Positions 1-7,706 are shown, numbered from the stretch's first letter. The stretch is 64,000 nt of DNA from CALCHA01 sp035548175 (GCA_035548175.1 DASZTO010000034.1:1-64000); one strand, 5' to 3'. Numbers and translations are program-made. The notes: generated by a model from the letters alone, not told the origin.

Positions 1-111
1 GTGCGGGGGCGAGGGAGCGGGGGCGCGGGAGAGGTCGGGGGTGCGATGGACGGCGTGGGCGCAGCCGGCGGCGAAGAGGAGGATCAGGGTGAGCGGGAGG
101 GCGGATTTCAT
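1..111 (-). CDS. N-terminal fragment of a secreted lipoprotein
   Basis: A reading frame starts at an ATG on the minus strand (complement of 109-111) and runs off the left edge after 37 codons. It opens with MKSALPLTLILLFAAGC, a short basic N-region, a hydrophobic core and a lipobox-like AAGC at residues 14-17. The rest is Ala/Pro-rich. This is a signal peptide, most likely type II, so the product would be a membrane-anchored lipoprotein. AHA after the cysteine could instead be a type I cleavage site. It lies downstream of motA-motB in the same orientation, 188 bp past the motB stop and beyond a palindrome at 238-281, so co-transcription is uncertain. The function cannot be read from this fragment. 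No clear Shine-Dalgarno sequence is visible. Confidence 0.6.
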   Translation of the reverse strand, partial: MKSALPLTLILLFAAGCAHAVHRTPDLSRAPAPSPPH

Positions 112-237
112 GGAGCGAACGATACTGCGGGGAGGGGGGGAATTCAAACCGGGGGGAAAGGATGGAAGGGAATCGAGGAGTGGGGGTGGTGCGCGGGTTG
201 GGGATGCGCCGGGAGGGGTTTTTGGTGGGGAACGGGG

Positions 238-281
238 GTGTGCCGAGCATGCTCAGGGGCCCTTCCCTGAGCATGGCACAC
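238..281. repeat. Palindrome downstream of motB
   Basis: An imperfect inverted repeat has a left arm containing GTGTGCC and GCATGCTCAGGG and a right arm CCCTGAGCATGGCACAC, with a short GC-rich loop. It starts about 20 bp past the motB stop. It could terminate or stabilise the motAB transcript, or be a REP-like dispersed palindrome. No U-tract follows on the minus strand. Confidence 0.55.
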
Positions 282-299
282 GGGGGGTGTTTTGCGGCG

Positions 300-1064
300 T
301 TATTGGGCGGCGGGGGCGGAGGCGGTGGAGGCGGAGACGGTGCGGGGCTTGTCGTAGTCGGATTCGGTGTGGTCGGTGGTGAAGATTTCGACGCGGCGGT
401 TCTGGCGGAGGCTGGCGGAATCGTAGACGCCGGTGAGGAGGGGTTCGAAGGGGCCGCAGGGCATGGGTCGGAGGACGCGGCGGTCGATGCCGAGCCTGGC
501 GAGTTGGTCGGCGACGGCGACAGCGCGGCGGTAGGAGAGTCCCATGGCGTTGGGGTCGTCGGGGTGGAGGGCGACTTCATCGGCGGAGACGTGGCCCTTG
601 ATGATGACGACGTTGGTGCGGCCTGTGATTTGTTTGGCGATGGCTTTGACGGTGTCGAGGGAGGCGGGGTCGAGGGAGGCCTGGCCGACATCGAAGTTGA
701 TTTTGCCGCCGGTGACGACCTGTTTGCCGGTGCCGATGGTTTGGACCTGGGGATGGGAGCCTTCGGCACCCTGTTCCTGGTCGACGGACTGGCCGTAGCC
801 GGCATCCTGGTGGTGGAGGGGCATGCCGAGGTAGCGGCGTGCTTCTTCATCGAGAGGCGCGTCGGAGGAATCCGGGGGGCGATAACCGAAGGTGGTGGCG
901 ATGGCGGCGGCGGTTTCGAGCTGCTGCTGTTTTCCGCCCTGCTTCATGGCGTAGAGCACGACGAAGAAGGACATCATGAGGGTGACGAGGTCGGCGAAGC
1001 TGACGATCCACATGGGAGCGGATTCGCCTGCGGGTTCGGGGGCGGCGGCTTTTTTCTTGGCCAT
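300..1064 (-). CDS. motB: Flagellar motor stator protein MotB
   Basis: The 254-residue protein matches MotB: a single N-terminal membrane helix and a C-terminal OmpA-type peptidoglycan-binding domain. The helix segment PMWIVSFADLVTLMMSFFVV (about residues 17-36) carries the Asp of the conserved FADL motif, which binds protons or sodium ions in the stator channel. The OmpA domain spans roughly residues 115-235 and ends in the typical NRRVEIF. MotB anchors the MotA4B2 stator to the wall and couples ion flow to flagellar rotation. It follows motA with a gap of 123 bp filled by a short-unit inverted repeat. The segment between helix and OmpA domain is long and should include the plug region. Confidence 0.9.
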   Translation of the reverse strand: MAKKKAAAPEPAGESAPMWIVSFADLVTLMMSFFVVLYAMKQGGKQQQLETAAAIATTFGYRPPDSSDAPLDEEARRYLGMPLHHQDAGYGQSVDQEQGAEGSHPQVQTIGTGKQVVTGGKINFDVGQASLDPASLDTVKAIAKQITGRTNVVIIKGHVSADEVALHPDDPNAMGLSYRRAVAVADQLARLGIDRRVLRPMPCGPFEPLLTGVYDSASLRQNRRVEIFTTDHTESDYDKPRTVSASTASAPAAQ

Positions 1065-1090
1065 TTGGGCACCTTGGGGGAGTAGTTGGG

Positions 1091-1184
1091 AGTGAGTAGT
1101 CAGTAGTCAGAAGTCAGAAGTCAGAAGGGACGACGATGCGCGACTACTCACTACTGTCTACTGACTACTGACTACTGACTTCTT
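1091..1184. repeat. AGTCAGTAGTC-type inverted repeat between motA and motB
   Basis: The left arm (1091-1126) is built of AGTAGTCAGTAGTCAG and AAGTCAG units. The right arm (1142-1184) is built of CTACTGACTACTGACT units, the reverse complement. About 15 bp separates the arms, so RNA from either strand could fold into a long hairpin. It fills almost the whole motA-motB spacer and could attenuate or protect the transcript between the two stator genes. Confidence 0.75.
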
Positions 1185-1187
1185 CGG

Positions 1188-2024
1188 TCACTTTTTGTCG
1201 CCTTCGGAGGGGGCCATGTGGGCGCGTTCGGCGGAGGAGAGGAAGGAGAGGAGTTTGGATTCGACGATGCGGGGGTTGTCGCCGGCCTGGATGGCGAGGA
1301 TGCCCTGGATGATGATCTGCTTGTTGAACATTTCTTCTTTGGAGCGGACGGCGAGTTTGTCGGTGAGGGGGCCGCAGATGACGTTGGACCAGATGGTTCC
1401 GTAGAGGGTGCCGAGGAGTGCGATCTGGAGAGCGTGGGCGATGGAAGCGGCCTGGTCGCCCCCCCCACCGCCGCCTTCCTTACCGCCGCCGCCACCGCCG
1501 CTGGCCATATTTTTGAACATGCAGACCTGGCCGACGAGGGTGGCGGTGAGGCCGAGGGCGGGGCCGTACTTGCCCATGAGTTCGAACATTTTGCGGCCAT
1601 GGTGGTGGCGTTCTTCGATGGAGGAGAGCTCGATGTCCATGACTTGGGCGATGACGGCGGGATCGGCGCCGTCGATGGCGAGCTGGAGGCCTTTTTTGAG
1701 GAAGGGATCGTCGGTGGTTTTGACGGCATTTTCGAGGGCGAGCACGCCATCGCGGCGGGCGACTTCGGCGAACTGGACGATCTGCTGGATGAGATGCTGG
1801 GGGTGGACATCTTTGTGGAAGATGCATTTTTTGATGTAGGCGGGGATGCCCTTGGCGGCATGCCAGGGCATGGACATGATGCCCAGACCGATGGCGCCGC
1901 CCATGACGAGCACGAAACCTTCAGTGGAGTAGAAGACGCCGAATTCGCCTTCGGTGCCGTGGTACATGGCGAAGACGATGCCGGCCACGGCGATGAAGAA
2001 ACCGATGATGGTGGCGATGTCCAT
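1188..2024 (-). CDS. motA: Flagellar motor stator protein MotA
   Basis: The 278-residue MotA/TolQ/ExbB-type protein has four predicted membrane helices. Helices 1-2 lie near residues 4-50, a large cytoplasmic domain follows (about 55-148), and the conserved GKYGPALG segment begins helix 3. The family length is about 250-290. MotA forms the ion channel with MotB and touches the rotor. Residues 174-189 hold a run of glycines broken only by KEG (GGGGGGKEGGGGGG) between helices 3 and 4, where family members usually have a short loop. This insertion is unusual. A sigma-28-like promoter lies about 52-78 bp upstream. The start is supported by the immediate N-terminal helix. Confidence 0.9.
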   Translation of the reverse strand: MDIATIIGFFIAVAGIVFAMYHGTEGEFGVFYSTEGFVLVMGGAIGLGIMSMPWHAAKGIPAYIKKCIFHKDVHPQHLIQQIVQFAEVARRDGVLALENAVKTTDDPFLKKGLQLAIDGADPAVIAQVMDIELSSIEERHHHGRKMFELMGKYGPALGLTATLVGQVCMFKNMASGGGGGGKEGGGGGGDQAASIAHALQIALLGTLYGTIWSNVICGPLTDKLAVRSKEEMFNKQIIIQGILAIQAGDNPRIVESKLLSFLSSAERAHMAPSEGDKK

Positions 2025-2075
2025 GGGTGCCTCGATGCTGCCTGGCAGGAAGACCTGCGCTTGTCTGCCCGGGGT

Positions 2076-2102
2076 TTATCGGTCAGGAGTTGGGGTGAGT
2101 TA
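2076..2102 (-). promoter_or_regulatory. Sigma-28-like promoter for motAB
   Basis: On the minus strand TAACTCAC is followed by 11 bases and then ACCGATAA. The enterobacterial FliA consensus is TAAAGTTT-N11-GCCGATAA, so the -10 matches at 7 of 8 positions, the spacing is exact, and the -35 keeps its leading TAA. It lies 52 bp upstream of motA, which is the right context for a late flagellar promoter. The assignment is by eye. Confidence 0.5.
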
Positions 2103-2202
2103 ATTGGGGTAAGTGAGAAGCGCGTCGCCGAAAGCAGTTATCGGCGGGAGGCGTGCGCCGGCGGGCCGGTATTATCGGTACGCCGAAGGGGTGGGTGTGA
2201 GG

Positions 2203-2216
2203 GCAGTGACGACTGC
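2203..2216. promoter_or_regulatory. Possible operator of the ParDE-type pair
   Basis: GCAGT-GACG-ACTGC is a perfect 5+4+5 palindrome about 36 bp upstream of the antitoxin start. ParD-type antitoxins usually autoregulate through such palindromes. The site is short, so this is only a candidate. Confidence 0.3.
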
Positions 2217-2252
2217 TTCCGCGGTTGCTATTGTGGTGTGTGGAGGATCGCC

Positions 2253-2498
2253 ATGACATTCGCACTGAGTGAAGAAACGCAGCGGCTGCTGGAAGAGCGA
2301 CTGAGGGCGGGGCCATACCGTTCGGCGGATGAGCTTTTCCGAGCGGCGCTGGAGGCGCTTGAGGCGCTGGAGGGCGGGGCGCTGGATGATGCGACGCTCG
2401 ATGCTCTTGATCGGGCGGAAAATCAGATCGAGCGCGGGGAGGTGGAGGAGTGGGGGACGGTGCGGGCGAAGGTCTTGGGCAAGTTTCTGGGTAAATGA
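2253..2498 (+). CDS. ParD-like antitoxin (CopG/ribbon-helix-helix type)
   Basis: The 81-residue protein begins MTFALSEETQRLLEERL and continues with a GPYRSADELFRAALEALEAL segment, the pattern of ParD/CC2985-type ribbon-helix-helix antitoxins. The N-terminal half should dimerise and bind DNA, and the acidic C-terminal helix (residues ~45-75) should wrap the toxin. The RelE/ParE-fold toxin gene starts 6 bp after its stop, as in a normal two-gene cassette. The ATG at 2253 is preceded by GGAGG at about 7-8 bases, which fixes the start. A small palindrome upstream may be the autoregulatory operator. Confidence 0.8.
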   Translation: MTFALSEETQRLLEERLRAGPYRSADELFRAALEALEALEGGALDDATLDALDRAENQIERGEVEEWGTVRAKVLGKFLGK

Positions 2499-2504
2499 AG
2501 GACG

Positions 2505-2822
2505 ATGGGCGAGAGTTACCGCGTTATTCTCACTGCCGAAGCGGTCAGCAATCTGGAAGAGATCGCGACATATATTGAGAGAACCTCGCCGCAAAACGCC
2601 GCCGAGGTTGCCGCAGCTGTGGTGAAGGCGATTGATTCGCTGGCCACCATGCCTGCGCGCTTTCCAGTCGTTGGGCGGACGCGGCGACGGTCTTCGACGT
2701 TGCATGCGATGGTTGTATATCCGTTTGTGGTGTATTACCGGGTGGATGCGGCCGCAGGAGTCGTGTACGTGCTGTATCTTCGGCGGGGGACACGACGTTC
2801 GCCGCGCGGGTTCAGGCGGTGA
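2505..2822 (+). CDS. ParE/RelE-family toxin
   Basis: The 105-residue protein has the ParE layout: an N-terminal YRVILTAEAVSNLEEIATYI strand-helix segment, a PARFPVVGRTRRRSSTLHAMVV middle, then VYPFVVYYRVD and VVYVLYLRRGTR, the core beta strands. ParE toxins poison DNA gyrase and RelE toxins cleave mRNA on the ribosome; the YIERTSPQNA helix followed by MPARFPVVGR favours the ParE branch. It directly follows the antitoxin gene with a 6 bp gap, so the two are almost certainly co-transcribed and co-regulated. The length is normal for an intact toxin. Confidence 0.8.
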   Translation: MGESYRVILTAEAVSNLEEIATYIERTSPQNAAEVAAAVVKAIDSLATMPARFPVVGRTRRRSSTLHAMVVYPFVVYYRVDAAAGVVYVLYLRRGTRRSPRGFRR

Positions 2823-2972
2823 CGGGGGAAATGACCGCCGGGCGGGGCTGGACAGGGTTTGGCAACTTCGCATAATAGCGCGGGAAGAGGCGGTTTCGGG
2901 GGTGAATCCCCGGGGCCGCGGGGTTCGTAATTTCCGGGGGGATGTCATTTTGCTTTGCGTGGAGATTCGCTC

Positions 2973-3707
2973 ATGCCTCGGACTGGGACTGCGATGTTGG
3001 CGTTGGCGGCTTGCGGATTGGGGTTGGCAATGGCGGGGTGCGGAGGAGGTCCGACGAAGGAAGAGCGGGCGCAGTTGAAGTATTTTCCGAAGGCGTATCA
3101 GCAGACGGTGTCGACGGATCGGTTTCCGGTGAATCCGCCGGACGTGCTGACGATCCACGCGGCGCTGGCGCCGGAGGTGAACGGGGTGTCGCAGCAGATT
3201 GCGCCCGACGGGACGATCAATTTGGATCTGCTGAACCGGGTGTACGTGGCGGGGATGTCGCCTGCGGAGGTGGAGTCGCTGTTGGCGCAGAAGCTGGAGA
3301 CGTATTACAAGGATGTGAAGGTGCAGGTGGATGTCACCTACAAGAGCCAGCAGTACTACATTTTTGGCGAAGCGGACAAGCCGGGGCCGCGGCCTTACAC
3401 GGGGCGTGACACGCTGATCGCGGCATTGGCGGATGCGCAGCCGACGCGGCTGGCGTGGCCGGAGCGGATTTACGTGATCAAGGCGTCTCCTGATCCGGAC
3501 AAACGGCACGTGACGGTGATCAATCTGAAGGACATCACGCAGCGCGGGGACTCGACGGCAAACGTGCTGTTGCAGCAGGACGACATCGTGTATATCCCGC
3601 TGAATCCGCTGGCGGCGATCGGGGTGGCGATGCAGAACCTGCTGTTCCCGATCGAGCCGATCGTGACGGCGGCGGGGAGCGCGCGGTCGCTGACGTATGG
3701 GTTCTGA
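2973..3707 (+). CDS. Wza-like polysaccharide export lipoprotein
   Basis: The 244-residue protein starts MPRTGTAMLALAACGLG and has a lipobox LAMAGC near residue 22, so it is a lipoprotein. The Poly_export domain (PF02563 type) covers about residues 45-130, recognisable from NPPDVLTIHAAL, IAPDGTINLDLLNRVYVAGM and the helix VESLLAQKLETYYKD. An SLBB-like segment follows (YYIFGEADKPGPRPY ... DTLIAALADAQPT) and VLLQQDDIVYIPLNP ends the domain. Such proteins form the outer-membrane channel for capsule or exopolysaccharide. An in-frame start at 2955 would put six extra residues before the signal peptide, so the ATG at 2973 behind GGAG is preferred. No partner Wzc/Wzx gene is adjacent. Confidence 0.85.
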   Translation: MPRTGTAMLALAACGLGLAMAGCGGGPTKEERAQLKYFPKAYQQTVSTDRFPVNPPDVLTIHAALAPEVNGVSQQIAPDGTINLDLLNRVYVAGMSPAEVESLLAQKLETYYKDVKVQVDVTYKSQQYYIFGEADKPGPRPYTGRDTLIAALADAQPTRLAWPERIYVIKASPDPDKRHVTVINLKDITQRGDSTANVLLQQDDIVYIPLNPLAAIGVAMQNLLFPIEPIVTAAGSARSLTYGF

Positions 3708-3742
3708 GGACGTTGCCACGAAGCGCACAGCGCGGTCGGGCG

Positions 3743-3900
3743 ACCAAAAATTAACCACGGAGCACACGGAGAGCACGGAGGAAGGACGACGGTCCCCCCC
3801 CCACCCACGACGACGTCAATGGCCACGAAAGGCACGAAGGGCACGAAAGGTGACGGCGGGAATTGTCCACAAATTTTCACTAATGGGCACGAATGGGCAG
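3743..3900 (+). repeat. Dispersed modular repeat, copy A
   Basis: Modules in order: CCAAAAATTAACC then ACGGAG units (CACACGGAGAGCACGGAGG), a run of C within GACGGTCCCCCCCC, ACGACGACGTCAATGG, CACGAA units (GCCACGAAAGGCACGAAG), and AATTGTCCACAAATT followed by ACTAATGG. The same modules in the same order recur in copies B, C and D. The stretch 3708-4180 between the export lipoprotein and the permease contains only this copy, copy B and a T-rich tail. Confidence 0.85.
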
Positions 3901-3918
3901 GGCGCAGTGAGGCTGTGG

Positions 3919-4080
3919 CCAAAAATTAATTACGGAGCGCACGGTGAGCACGGAGGGGCGACGGTCACCCCCCCCCCCCCACCAGCACCGACGACGACGT
4001 CAATGGCCATGAAAGGCACGAAGGGCACGAAAGGTGACGGGGGGAATTGTCCACAAATGTGCACTCATGGGCACGCATGC
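3919..4080 (+). repeat. Dispersed modular repeat, copy B
   Basis: A second direct copy lies 18 bp after copy A and has the same module order: CCAAAAATTAATTACGGAG, GCACGGTGAGCACGGAGG, a run of about 14 C near 3967-3980, three ACG triplets, ATGGCCATGAAAGGCACG and GAATTGTCCACAAATG. Differences from copy A are mostly point changes plus a longer C-run and one more GAC triplet, so the two look like diverged duplicates. Confidence 0.85.
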
Positions 4081-4180
4081 GGTGTGTCTGTGGTGATGCT
4101 GCCTGTCGGTTTTTTTCGGGTTTGGATTTTTAGGGGTTGAGATTTTTTGAGGGGACGCGCTGAGGGGGGGCGGCGGATTT

Positions 4181-5494
4181 GTGGGGATTTGTGTGGATTT
4201 TGTGGATAGGTTTGTTTCGGCACATCCGGCGTTGCGGCGGCAGGTGGGGTTGACGGGGGCGGTGTTGATGGGGCTGGGATCGATCCTGGGGACGGGGGTG
4301 TTTGTGTCGCTGGCGACGGCGGCGGGGATCGCGGGCACGCCGGTGATCGCGGCGTGCGTGGCCGCGGGGGCGCTGGCGGGATGCAACGGACTTTCGGCGG
4401 CGGAACTGGCGGCGGCGCATCCGGTGTCGGGGGGCACGTATGAATATGGCCAGAGGTTTCTGACGCCGCCGGTGGCGTTTACGGCGGGGTGGCTGTTTTT
4501 GCTGGCGAAGTCGGCATCTGCGGCAACGGCGGCGCTGGGATTCGCGGCGTACCTGCTGCACGCATGCCATGCCGAGCCGACGTATGCGCTGCGCGTGCCG
4601 GTGGCGGCGGGCGTGACGGGGCTGATGACCGCGTTGACGGTGGCGGGGGTGAAGCGCTCGAATGCGGCCAATGGGTTGATCGTGGGGGTGACGGTTGCGT
4701 CGCTGGTGGTGTTTGCGGCGGCGGCGTTGCGGCGGGCGACGGTTCCGTCCGTGGCGGCGCTGTTGCCGGCGGGGGCGGGAATGCCGGCGTTTTTGCATGG
4801 GGCGGCGCTGCTGTTCGTGGCATACACGGGGTATGGGCGGGTGGCGACGCTTGGGGAGGAGGTTCACGATCCGCGCCGGACGATTCCACGGGCGATGGTG
4901 GTGACGCTGGCGCTGACGGCGGCGCTGTATGTGGCGGTGGCGGCGGGCGCGGTGTTCACGGTGGGAGCGGGGGCGTTCGGGGGGATGGCGTCATCGGGCG
5001 GGGCGCCGTTGACCGGGGTGGCGGAGGCGCTGAAGTTGCCGGGAGCGGCGTGGCTACTGGCTGCGGGGGCGATGACGGCGATGCTGGGTGTGTTGCTGAA
5101 TTTGCTGTTGGGATTATCACGGGTGCTGCTGGCGATGGCGCGGCGCGGGGACATGCCTCACGGGGCGGCGCGATTGAATGCTGGGCGGACGACGCCGTAC
5201 GTGGCGGTGGTGACGATGGGGGCCGTGGTGGCGGGGTTGACGCTGCTGGGGGATGTGAAGACGGCGTGGAGTTTTTCGGCGTTCATGGTGCTGATTTATT
5301 ATGCGCTGACGAACATTGCGGCGTTGCGGCTGCCGCGGGAATTGCGGCTATTCCCGCAGGTGGTGCCGGCGGCGGGATTGGCGGGCTGCCTGGGTTTGGC
5401 GTTCTGGGTGGATGCGGGGGTGTGGATGACGGGGCTGGGATTGATCGTGCTGGGGCTGGGGTGGCATGCGGTGGCGCGGCGGGCGGCGCGGTGA
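4181..5494 (+). CDS. APC-superfamily amino acid permease
   Basis: The 437-residue integral membrane protein resembles the amino acid-polyamine-organocation family. Helix 1 contains the unwound GLGSILGTGVFVSL motif (about residues 30-44), matching the family's G-x-G-x-G substrate-binding segment, followed by a PVSGGTYEYG motif near residue 84. About eleven or twelve hydrophobic segments can be counted. It should be a secondary carrier for amino acids or related amines in the inner membrane; the substrate cannot be read. The GTG at 4181 is the first in-frame start, but GTGs at 4193 and 4202 are equally possible and the N-terminus is uncertain. It reads in the same direction as the GH28 gene, 245 bp downstream. 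Confidence 0.8.
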   Translation: MGICVDFVDRFVSAHPALRRQVGLTGAVLMGLGSILGTGVFVSLATAAGIAGTPVIAACVAAGALAGCNGLSAAELAAAHPVSGGTYEYGQRFLTPPVAFTAGWLFLLAKSASAATAALGFAAYLLHACHAEPTYALRVPVAAGVTGLMTALTVAGVKRSNAANGLIVGVTVASLVVFAAAALRRATVPSVAALLPAGAGMPAFLHGAALLFVAYTGYGRVATLGEEVHDPRRTIPRAMVVTLALTAALYVAVAAGAVFTVGAGAFGGMASSGGAPLTGVAEALKLPGAAWLLAAGAMTAMLGVLLNLLLGLSRVLLAMARRGDMPHGAARLNAGRTTPYVAVVTMGAVVAGLTLLGDVKTAWSFSAFMVLIYYALTNIAALRLPRELRLFPQVVPAAGLAGCLGLAFWVDAGVWMTGLGLIVLGLGWHAVARRAAR

Positions 5495-5739
5495 AGGGGG
5501 ATCGCCGATGGGATGGAATCGGCGGGCACTGGCAGCGTCATCGTCAGCGCGCGGCGTCTGGGCCGGTCCCGGTGGGGGGGAATTCATGTGGAAATCTCGC
5601 AATGGGGGGAGTCGCGCTGTCGACGTGCGGGGCGGGGCGCGGCACAATGGGGGAGAGATCGGCGTTAGTCTTGGGGCGGCGACACGTCTTGGCCTGCGGG
5701 ATGCCGATGATTTTTTGTATTTTTTCCAGGGGAGCGACC

Positions 5740-7221
5740 ATGCGGCGGATGACGAGTGTGCGGTGGGCGGTGTTGGCGGGGCTGGCGGTGGCGTGCGGGA
5801 CGAGTTTCGGCGCGGAATTCACGCCGCCGCCGTTGCCGCCGGAGGTGACGTTTCCGTCGAACAAGGTGGTGAAGGTGACGGATGAGGGGGCGGTGGCCGA
5901 TGGGAAGACGCTGTGCACGGATGCGATCGCGAAGGCGATCGATGAATGCGCGGCGGCGGGCGGGGGGATCGTGGAATTTCCGAAGGGGGATGAGGCCTAT
6001 TTGACGGGGCGGATCAAGTTGAAGAGCAACATCACGCTGCAGATCGATGAGGGGGCGGTGGTGAAGTTTGCGACGGGTTCGGCGGGTGAGCCATTGGAGA
6101 AGTTGTATCCGCTGGAGAAGACGCGGTATGAGGCGGTGGATGTGATGAATTATTCTCCGCTGATTTATGCGTATCAGTGCGAGAACATTCGGATCACGGG
6201 GAAGGGGACGCTGGACGGGCAGGGGCAGTGGTGGTGGGATTGGGCGCGGAATCCGTCGGGGGCCACGGGCGCGACAGGGCGGAACGCGGGTTCGCCCAAT
6301 GGCGGCAGCTCGGGGCAGGGAGTGGGCGGGACGGCGGAGGCGAAGCGGCTGATGGCGGAGTACACGCAGGACCGGGAGGGGAAGTATCCGCTGGAGGAGC
6401 GGGTGTTCGGGGATAAGAACACGGGGTATCGGCCATGTTTTATTGAGCCGTATGAATGCAAGAATGTGGTGGTGGAGGATGTGACGATCAAGAACAGTCC
6501 GTTCTGGACGGTTCATCCGTTGTATACAACGAACTTTACATTGCGGAACGCGAACGTGTCGGGAAGCGGGCCGAACACGGACGGGTGCGACCCGGATTCA
6601 TGCAACACGGTGTTGATCGAGGGGGTGACCTTCAAGACGGGGGACGATTGCATTGCGATCAAGAGCGGGCGGGATGGGGACGGGATTCGGCGGAATAAGC
6701 CATGCGAGAACCTGACGATTCGGAACTGCACGATGAACGGCGGGCACGGGGCGGTGACGCTGGGGTCGGAGACATCGGCGGGGATTCGGCACGTGCTGGC
6801 GGAGAATTGCGCTGTGGATGGTCCGGATGTGGCGATCCGGTTGAAGAGCGCTCGCGGGCGCGGGGGCGGGTTCGAGGATTTCATGGCGCGGAACATCACG
6901 GTGAAATCGGTGAAGAAGCAGGCGATTTTGATCACGCTGCGGTATGAGAAGCAGCTTCCGGCGACGGGGAAGAACGAGACGACGCCGGTGGCCGACAATC
7001 TGTGGATTGAAGACGTCACGTGCGAACATGCTCCCCAGGCGATCCTGATGGAAGGGCTGGAGGAATCGCCGATCGAGAATGTGACGCTGAAGAACGTGAA
7101 CATCACGTGCGACAAGGGGGCGTCGGTGGATTATGTGAAGGGGCTGGTGCGGGAGAATGTGACGATCACGCCCAAGAGCGGGGAGGCGTGGAAGATCACG
7201 AATTCGACGGGGGTGGAGTAA
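5740..7221 (+). CDS. Secreted GH28 polygalacturonase-type glycoside hydrolase
   Basis: The 493-residue protein has a signal peptide (MRRMTSVRWAVLAGLAVACG ending near SFGA) and a right-handed beta-helix body. All four GH28 signatures are visible: NTD (residues 279-281), GDD with D302/D303, GHG with H336, and RLK (367-369) for the usual RIK. The three aspartates are the catalytic residues of inverting polygalacturonases. It should cut or trim galacturonan or rhamnogalacturonan in the periplasm or outside. An insert near residues 165-205, rich in Gly/Ser/Asn, is unusual and could be a surface loop. AGGGGAG six to twelve bases upstream fixes the ATG. No other pectin gene is adjacent, but a xylan operon begins 3.5 kb downstream. 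Confidence 0.92.
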   Translation: MRRMTSVRWAVLAGLAVACGTSFGAEFTPPPLPPEVTFPSNKVVKVTDEGAVADGKTLCTDAIAKAIDECAAAGGGIVEFPKGDEAYLTGRIKLKSNITLQIDEGAVVKFATGSAGEPLEKLYPLEKTRYEAVDVMNYSPLIYAYQCENIRITGKGTLDGQGQWWWDWARNPSGATGATGRNAGSPNGGSSGQGVGGTAEAKRLMAEYTQDREGKYPLEERVFGDKNTGYRPCFIEPYECKNVVVEDVTIKNSPFWTVHPLYTTNFTLRNANVSGSGPNTDGCDPDSCNTVLIEGVTFKTGDDCIAIKSGRDGDGIRRNKPCENLTIRNCTMNGGHGAVTLGSETSAGIRHVLAENCAVDGPDVAIRLKSARGRGGGFEDFMARNITVKSVKKQAILITLRYEKQLPATGKNETTPVADNLWIEDVTCEHAPQAILMEGLEESPIENVTLKNVNITCDKGASVDYVKGLVRENVTITPKSGEAWKITNSTGVE

Positions 7222-7274
7222 AGGGGGGGGGGCGGGAGGAGGTGGGGACAATGCCGGCGGGGGATGTTTGCGCG

Positions 7275-7706
7275 CTAGAGCACCAGAAGGTTGAGGTTTT
7301 TGAATTGGGAGAAGGCGTGGTCGGTGGTGATGAGGCGGTGGCCGCCGGCGAGGGCAAAGGCGGCGAGGTAGGCGTCCATCCAGAGTTTGGGGGAAGCGGT
7401 GTTGCGGGCGGTGAAGGTCTTCCAATGGGATTCGAGATTGCGGGGTTCGGAGGCGAAGGAGATGCGGGGATCGGCGAGGAAGGAGTCAAAGAGTTGCCAG
7501 GCGCCGGCGTTGGAGTAGGGGAGCACGCCATAGGGCCGCATGATAGCTTCAGTGGTGAGAAGTCGCAGGAAGGACTGCTGAACTGCACGACAGAAAAGGA
7601 TAGAGGCATGTGCGTGGGGCAGGGCAAACCAAGCAGTCGTTTGCGCGTGGAAGGGATGGGCTTGAATCGCGATGGCAATCCATACGCTCGTGTCAGGAAG
7701 ATCCAC
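7275..7706 (-). CDS. vapC: VapC-type PIN-domain toxin
   Basis: The 143-residue PIN-domain protein starts MDLPDTSVWIAIAIQ, with the first catalytic Asp at residue 5. The central WMDAYLAAFA and the final ITTDHAFSQF carry the other acidic residues of the PIN active site. VapC toxins are Mg-dependent ribonucleases that cut tRNA or rRNA. The gene overlaps the upstream vapB by 14 bp, the normal translationally coupled arrangement. The start at MDLPD puts the catalytic strand at the very N-terminus, as in the family. The length is normal and nothing looks broken. Confidence 0.85.
   Translation of the reverse strand: MDLPDTSVWIAIAIQAHPFHAQTTAWFALPHAHASILFCRAVQQSFLRLLTTEAIMRPYGVLPYSNAGAWQLFDSFLADPRISFASEPRNLESHWKTFTARNTASPKLWMDAYLAAFALAGGHRLITTDHAFSQFKNLNLLVL

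Noticed and set aside
1091..1184. CRISPR array
   Set aside because: Units are seven bases without spacers and are arranged as an inverted repeat; no cas gene is nearby.
4489..7221. Very long plus-strand open frame of 910 codons
   Set aside because: Only the part from 5740 has protein features (signal peptide and GH28). The upstream part is the Gly/Asp-rich shadow of the permease gene in another frame.
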